Below, piece after piece: positions 6,646 to 8,453 of a DNA stretch of 8,453 bases (position 1 is its first letter; each line of letters begins with the position of its first letter). This DNA comes from Streptomyces violaceorubidus. GTDB taxonomy: Bacteria; Actinomycetota; Actinomycetes; Streptomycetales; Streptomycetaceae. The notes below the pieces were generated by a model. That model was not told where the DNA came from, made no database searches, and was given only the letters and a program-made list of their open reading frames with translations. The stretch is from positions 1 to 8,453 of the forward strand of contig NZ_JODM01000069.1 of assembly GCF_000717995.1 (NCBI RefSeq), read 5' to 3'. The position numbers and the translations under genes are program-made.

Positions 6646-6797
6646 GCCGATTCACACCATCGGAATTTCAACATCCGGAGTATTGCGCCCGTTGGAGGAC
6701 GTATGCTCAAATCTCCTTCACCGGAACTTCACACTTGAGGCGTTGGTCTTCCACAACGCTCCTCCGCAGCACTCCACGGACCATACCGAGGGGGGAG
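6646..6797. other. Low-GC spacer after SDR
   Basis: By count, bases 6651-6770 are about 53% GC, far below the flanking genes. The spacer has two similar decamers, CGGAATTTCA (6661-6670) and CGGAACTTCA (6722-6731), and a tiny ORF with SD at 6703-6738. GGAACT (6723-6728) followed 17 bases later by GTCTT (6746-6750) resembles a Streptomyces ECF-sigma promoter layout. No larger gene is supported. Confidence 0.5.
6703..6738 (+). CDS. Tiny ORF with SD, 11 residues (candidate)
   Basis: ATG at 6703 opens an 11-codon frame, MLKSPSPELHT, ending in TGA at 6736-6738. It is preceded by GGAGG (6694-6698) with a rather short 4-base spacer. No family is recognisable. It lies in the low-GC spacer upstream of the terminator hairpin, with no same-strand gene beyond it, so a leader-peptide role is not obvious. 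It could be the 5' remnant of a lost gene, a short translated ORF on a small RNA, or chance. Confidence 0.25.
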   Translation: MLKSPSPELHT

Positions 6798-6840
6798 GCG
6801 GCAGCCGTTCCCCCGCACCCGTGGGCGGGACGGCTGCCGC
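6798..6840. terminator. Strong bidirectional terminator hairpin
   Basis: GCGGCAGCCGT (6798-6808) pairs perfectly with ACGGCTGCCGC (6830-6840). After a 3-nt bulge, CCCGC (6812-6816) pairs with GCGGG (6825-6829), leaving an 8-nt loop. The 16-bp stem sits between the convergent SDR and SnoaL genes, 12 bases past the SnoaL stop. No T-tract is present, as is common for high-GC actinobacterial hairpins. Confidence 0.85.
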
Positions 6841-6852
6841 ACCATCACCCGG

Positions 6853-7179
6853 TCACGCCTGCCCGGTCTCGAAACGGGCGATCCGGCCGTCCTCGTCCAC
6901 GGTGAAGTCCCACCGGGTCCGCATCTCGCCCCACGTGTCGTTGCGGTAGCGGGCGATGAGGGCGCGACCGCCGTTGGACTCCCGGTCGACCTCCAGGTGA
7001 CCGTTGGAGGAGAAGATCTCCTGGTCGATCCACTGGTCGAGGTTCCGGTCGTCCCCGTCGTCGGCCATGGTGGCGTCCGGCGCGAGCAGCGCGAGGAAGG
7101 CCTCGCGGTCGTGGGCGTTGACGGCGGCGACGAAGGCGCGGACGGCCGGGTCGCTGAGTCGCGTGGTCTGAATCGTCAT
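6853..7179 (-). CDS. SnoaL/NTF2-like small protein
   Basis: This 108-residue protein looks like a nuclear transport factor 2 (SnoaL-like) cone-fold domain. Its N-terminal helix, PAVRAFVAAVNAHDREAFLALL (11-32), is followed by a short acidic strand, APDATMADDGDDRN. The later strands fit the pattern: ALIARYRNDTWGEMRTRWDFTV (73-94) and a final DGRIARFETGQ (97-107). Such proteins are small-molecule binders, isomerases or hydrolases, or partners in stress responses; no catalytic set can be assigned here. It has no signal peptide or membrane segment. The ATG at 7177-7179 has no SD but has GACGCT six bases upstream, hinting at a leaderless start. It is convergent with the SDR, and its start is divergent from the DoxX gene across a 166-bp spacer. 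Confidence 0.85.
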   Translation of the reverse strand: MTIQTTRLSDPAVRAFVAAVNAHDREAFLALLAPDATMADDGDDRNLDQWIDQEIFSSNGHLEVDRESNGGRALIARYRNDTWGEMRTRWDFTVDEDGRIARFETGQA

Positions 7180-7345
7180 GGCCGCAGCGTCACACCGGCT
7201 CCGCACCCCCGCCACCGGGCCCCCTGCCGGTCCACCGCCCGTCACCGCCCCGCCACCACCCGAACGGCTCCCGGCGGCGGGCCCGGACGCCGTCGGCGGA
7301 CGACGGTGGACCAAGGGAGCCGCCACCGTCCGCGAGGGAGTCGAA
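7180..7345. promoter_or_regulatory. Divergent spacer SnoaL / DoxX with hairpins
   Basis: GACGGTGG (7302-7309) and CCACCGTC (7323-7330) form an 8-bp stem with a 13-nt loop, ending 15 bases before the DoxX GTG and just upstream of its SD. An alternative pairing joins GTCCACCG (7230-7237) to CGGTGGAC (7304-7311). GGCTCCC (7266-7272) and GGGAGCC (7315-7321) form a third possible pair. No clear -10/-35 for DoxX is seen. Confidence 0.4.
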
Positions 7346-7888
7346 GTGACGTGCTGTGACCGGCGTGATCTGGGGCTGCTGCTGCTCCGCCTGGGCACCG
7401 GCGGCGTCCTCGCCGCGCACGGGGCGCAGAAGCTGCTCGGCTGGTTCGGCGGCGGGGGCATCGGGGAGGCAGGCCGGGCCATGGAGGCCATGGGCTACGC
7501 ACCGGGGCGGGCCAGCGCCACCGCGGCGGGCCTCGCCGAGACGGGCGGCGGGACGCTGCTGGCGCTGGGCCTGGCCACTCCGGCCGCGGGCGCGGCGGCG
7601 GCCGGTGCGATGGCGGGCGCCGCGGCGGTGCACGTCCCGCACGGCTTCTTCGCCCAGGCCGGCGGCTACGAGTACGCGGTCTCCCTCGGTCTGACGGCCG
7701 CGGGCCTCGCCGTCTCGGGGCCCGGCCGCCTCTCCCTCGACCACGCCCTCGGCCACGCGGTCGACCGGAACTGGATGGTCCCCGCCGCCCTCGCGATGAC
7801 CGCGGCGGCCACGACGGTGGTCGTGGGGGCGCGGAACAGGCGGCTGCGCAGGGCGGCCGAGGGGCGCCAGGAGACGCTGTTCGACTGA
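7346..7888 (+). CDS. DoxX-family membrane protein
   Basis: This 180-residue integral membrane protein belongs to the DoxX/DoxD group. The family opening DLGLLLLRLGTGGVLAAHGAQKLLGWFGG (8-36) is clear, with the A-H-G-x-Q-K-L-x-G-W-F-G signature at 24-35. Further hydrophobic segments lie near 57-77, 80-98, 110-124 and 144-161, and a basic tail, ARNRRLRR, points to a cytoplasmic C-terminus. DoxX relatives are linked to quinone-related or thiol/redox stress functions at the membrane (for example the mycobacterial SodA-DoxX-SseA complex), but a role for this copy is not shown. I chose GTG at 7346 because GAGGGAG ends five bases upstream. Upstream in-frame codons encode a Pro-rich shadow. It is followed 30 bp later by the MazG-like gene on the same strand. 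Confidence 0.92.
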   Translation: MTCCDRRDLGLLLLRLGTGGVLAAHGAQKLLGWFGGGGIGEAGRAMEAMGYAPGRASATAAGLAETGGGTLLALGLATPAAGAAAAGAMAGAAAVHVPHGFFAQAGGYEYAVSLGLTAAGLAVSGPGRLSLDHALGHAVDRNWMVPAALAMTAAATTVVVGARNRRLRRAAEGRQETLFD

Positions 7889-7905
7889 CGCCCGCGGGAA
7901 CGTGG

Positions 7906-7911
7906 CAGGCT
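7906..7911 (+). promoter_or_regulatory. Candidate -10 for a leaderless MazG-like gene
   Basis: CAGGCT resembles the -10 element TAGGCT seen at Streptomyces leaderless promoters and ends seven bases before ATG at 7919. No strong SD occurs in the 30-bp gap after DoxX. The -35 is weak (CGACTG at 7882-7887, 18 bases upstream). Read-through from DoxX is also possible. Confidence 0.4.
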
Positions 7912-7918
7912 GCTCCAC

Positions 7919-8278
7919 ATGAGCGACAACACGGGCGGCACGCGGGCCGACGACCCCTGGAACACCATCGACGACCTGTGGAAGTGGCTGGAGGCGGACC
8001 AGCCCGTCGGCGGCCGGGAGGGCCTGCTGCTGCGCATGCTCAAGCTGTCGGAGGAGGTCGGAGAGGTCGCCGAGGCGGTGATCGGCGCGATCGGCCAGAA
8101 CCCGCGCAAGGGCGTCACCCACACCTGGGACGACGTGGAGGCGGAGCTGTGCGACGTCGTGATCACGGCGATGGTGGCCCTGCGGACCCTGACACCCGAG
8201 GCCCGGGAGGTCTTCGGCCGGCACCTGGCGCGGGTGGCGGGACGCTCGCTGGGCGGGGGAGTGAGCGGCCGGGCGTGA
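7919..8278 (+). CDS. MazG-like nucleotide pyrophosphohydrolase
   Basis: This 119-residue protein matches the all-alpha NTP pyrophosphatase superfamily, MazG-like branch. The Mg-binding signature is present: EEVGE (45-49, pattern E-E-x-x-E) on one helix and ELCD (76-79, pattern E-x-x-D) on the next, joined by a short loop. These enzymes split (d)NTPs to monophosphates and pyrophosphate to clean the nucleotide pool or reduce alarmone precursors. Active forms are usually dimers or tetramers in the cytoplasm. It is a single domain, so unlike the two-domain MazG of E. coli. The last dozen residues are Gly/Arg-rich and probably disordered. The ATG has no good SD but has a -10-like CAGGCT just upstream. 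A perfect terminator follows two bases after the stop. The exact substrate is unknown. Confidence 0.9.
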   Translation: MSDNTGGTRADDPWNTIDDLWKWLEADQPVGGREGLLLRMLKLSEEVGEVAEAVIGAIGQNPRKGVTHTWDDVEAELCDVVITAMVALRTLTPEAREVFGRHLARVAGRSLGGGVSGRA

Positions 8279-8280
8279 AG

Positions 8281-8316
8281 GGCCCGCACCCGTGACTCTC
8301 GGCACGGGTGCGGGCC
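8281..8316. terminator. Perfect 14-bp terminator hairpin
   Basis: GGCCCGCACCCGTG (8281-8294) and CACGGGTGCGGGCC (8303-8316) pair perfectly around an 8-nt loop. It lies two bases after the MazG-like stop and 15 bases past the stop of the converging minus-strand gene, so it can terminate both. It lacks a U-tract. Confidence 0.92.
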
Positions 8317-8331
8317 GGGGGCGGGGCTCGC

Positions 8332-8453
8332 TCAGCCCGCGGTGCAGGACACGGTCGGCCAGGTCCAGTTGCCGTTGGCCTGGATGGTGGCGCCCCAGCT
8401 GTTGCCGCTGCCGTTCGACTTGGCGGTCAGCGTCTGCGCGCTCGGGTAGCTCG
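8332..8453 (-). CDS. C-terminus of an unrecognised, probably secreted protein (partial)
   Basis: Only the last 39 residues are in the window. They read [20 protein letters not shown], then [19 protein letters not shown], and a TGA at 8332-8334. The frame is in phase to the right edge with a typical high-GC codon pattern. The Ser/Asn/Gly/Thr/Trp-rich composition with one Cys near the end is typical of secreted streptomycete hydrolases or carbohydrate-binding domains, but I do not recognise a family. The remainder lies beyond the edge. The converging terminator at 8281-8316 supports a real gene end. Confidence 0.7.
   Translation of the reverse strand, partial: SYPSAQTLTAKSNGSGNSWGATIQANGNWTWPTVSCTAG

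Noticed and set aside
351..8453. A biosynthetic cluster or defence island made by the oxidoreductases, SDR, SnoaL-like and MazG-like genes together
   Set aside because: The genes are in separate convergent and divergent units with terminators between; there is no synthase, nuclease, helicase or mobile gene to tie them together.

Overview
The window is very GC-rich (about 70% or more in most genes, by eye), with near-universal G/C at third codon positions, GTG starts and purine-rich Shine-Dalgarno (SD) sequences. Together with the protein families present this points to a streptomycete or close actinomycete chromosome. I see no transposase, integrase, tRNA, rRNA, CRISPR array or phage gene. 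It reads as a stretch of compact, ordinary chromosomal transcription units, not as an island or a multi-gene system.

Layout, left to right. Bases 1-350 are non-coding and hold an imperfect palindromic repeat, a 13-bp inverted repeat and a 10-bp tandem repeat. Next is a two-gene minus-strand operon: a Bcr/CflA-type MFS exporter (1475-2854) followed by a beta-lactamase-fold serine hydrolase (351-1478). The hydrolase appears to start at a CTG codon that overlaps the exporter stop. Divergent from the exporter is a Gfo/Idh/MocA oxidoreductase (2976-4070, +), whose 3' end overlaps by 14 bp the 3' end of a Tat-exported PhoD-type phosphodiesterase/alkaline phosphatase (4057-5721, -). Divergent from phoD is a short-chain dehydrogenase (5854-6645, +). 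A low-GC spacer with a tiny ORF and a strong bidirectional terminator separates it from a convergent SnoaL/NTF2-like small protein (6853-7179, -). Then come a DoxX-family membrane protein (7346-7888, +) and a MazG-like nucleotide pyrophosphohydrolase (7919-8278, +), a perfect 14-bp-stem terminator, and the last 39 residues of an unrecognised minus-strand protein running off the right edge (8332-8453).

The genes do not form an obvious single pathway. The exporter and hydrolase are translationally coupled and probably act together at the cell envelope. The rest are single-gene or two-gene units of general metabolism: sugar or diol oxidoreduction, phosphate scavenging, NAD(P)-linked reduction, membrane redox and nucleotide-pool cleaning. 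The most interesting signals are regulatory: the CTG start inside a CTGA overlap, a hairpin that captures part of the phoD SD, three SD-less genes that share a GCTGC motif just before ATG (candidate leaderless mRNAs), low-complexity protein tails made by short DNA repeats, and the tiny ORF and possible small RNA between SDR and SnoaL. I found no convincing new defence, biosynthetic or mobile system.
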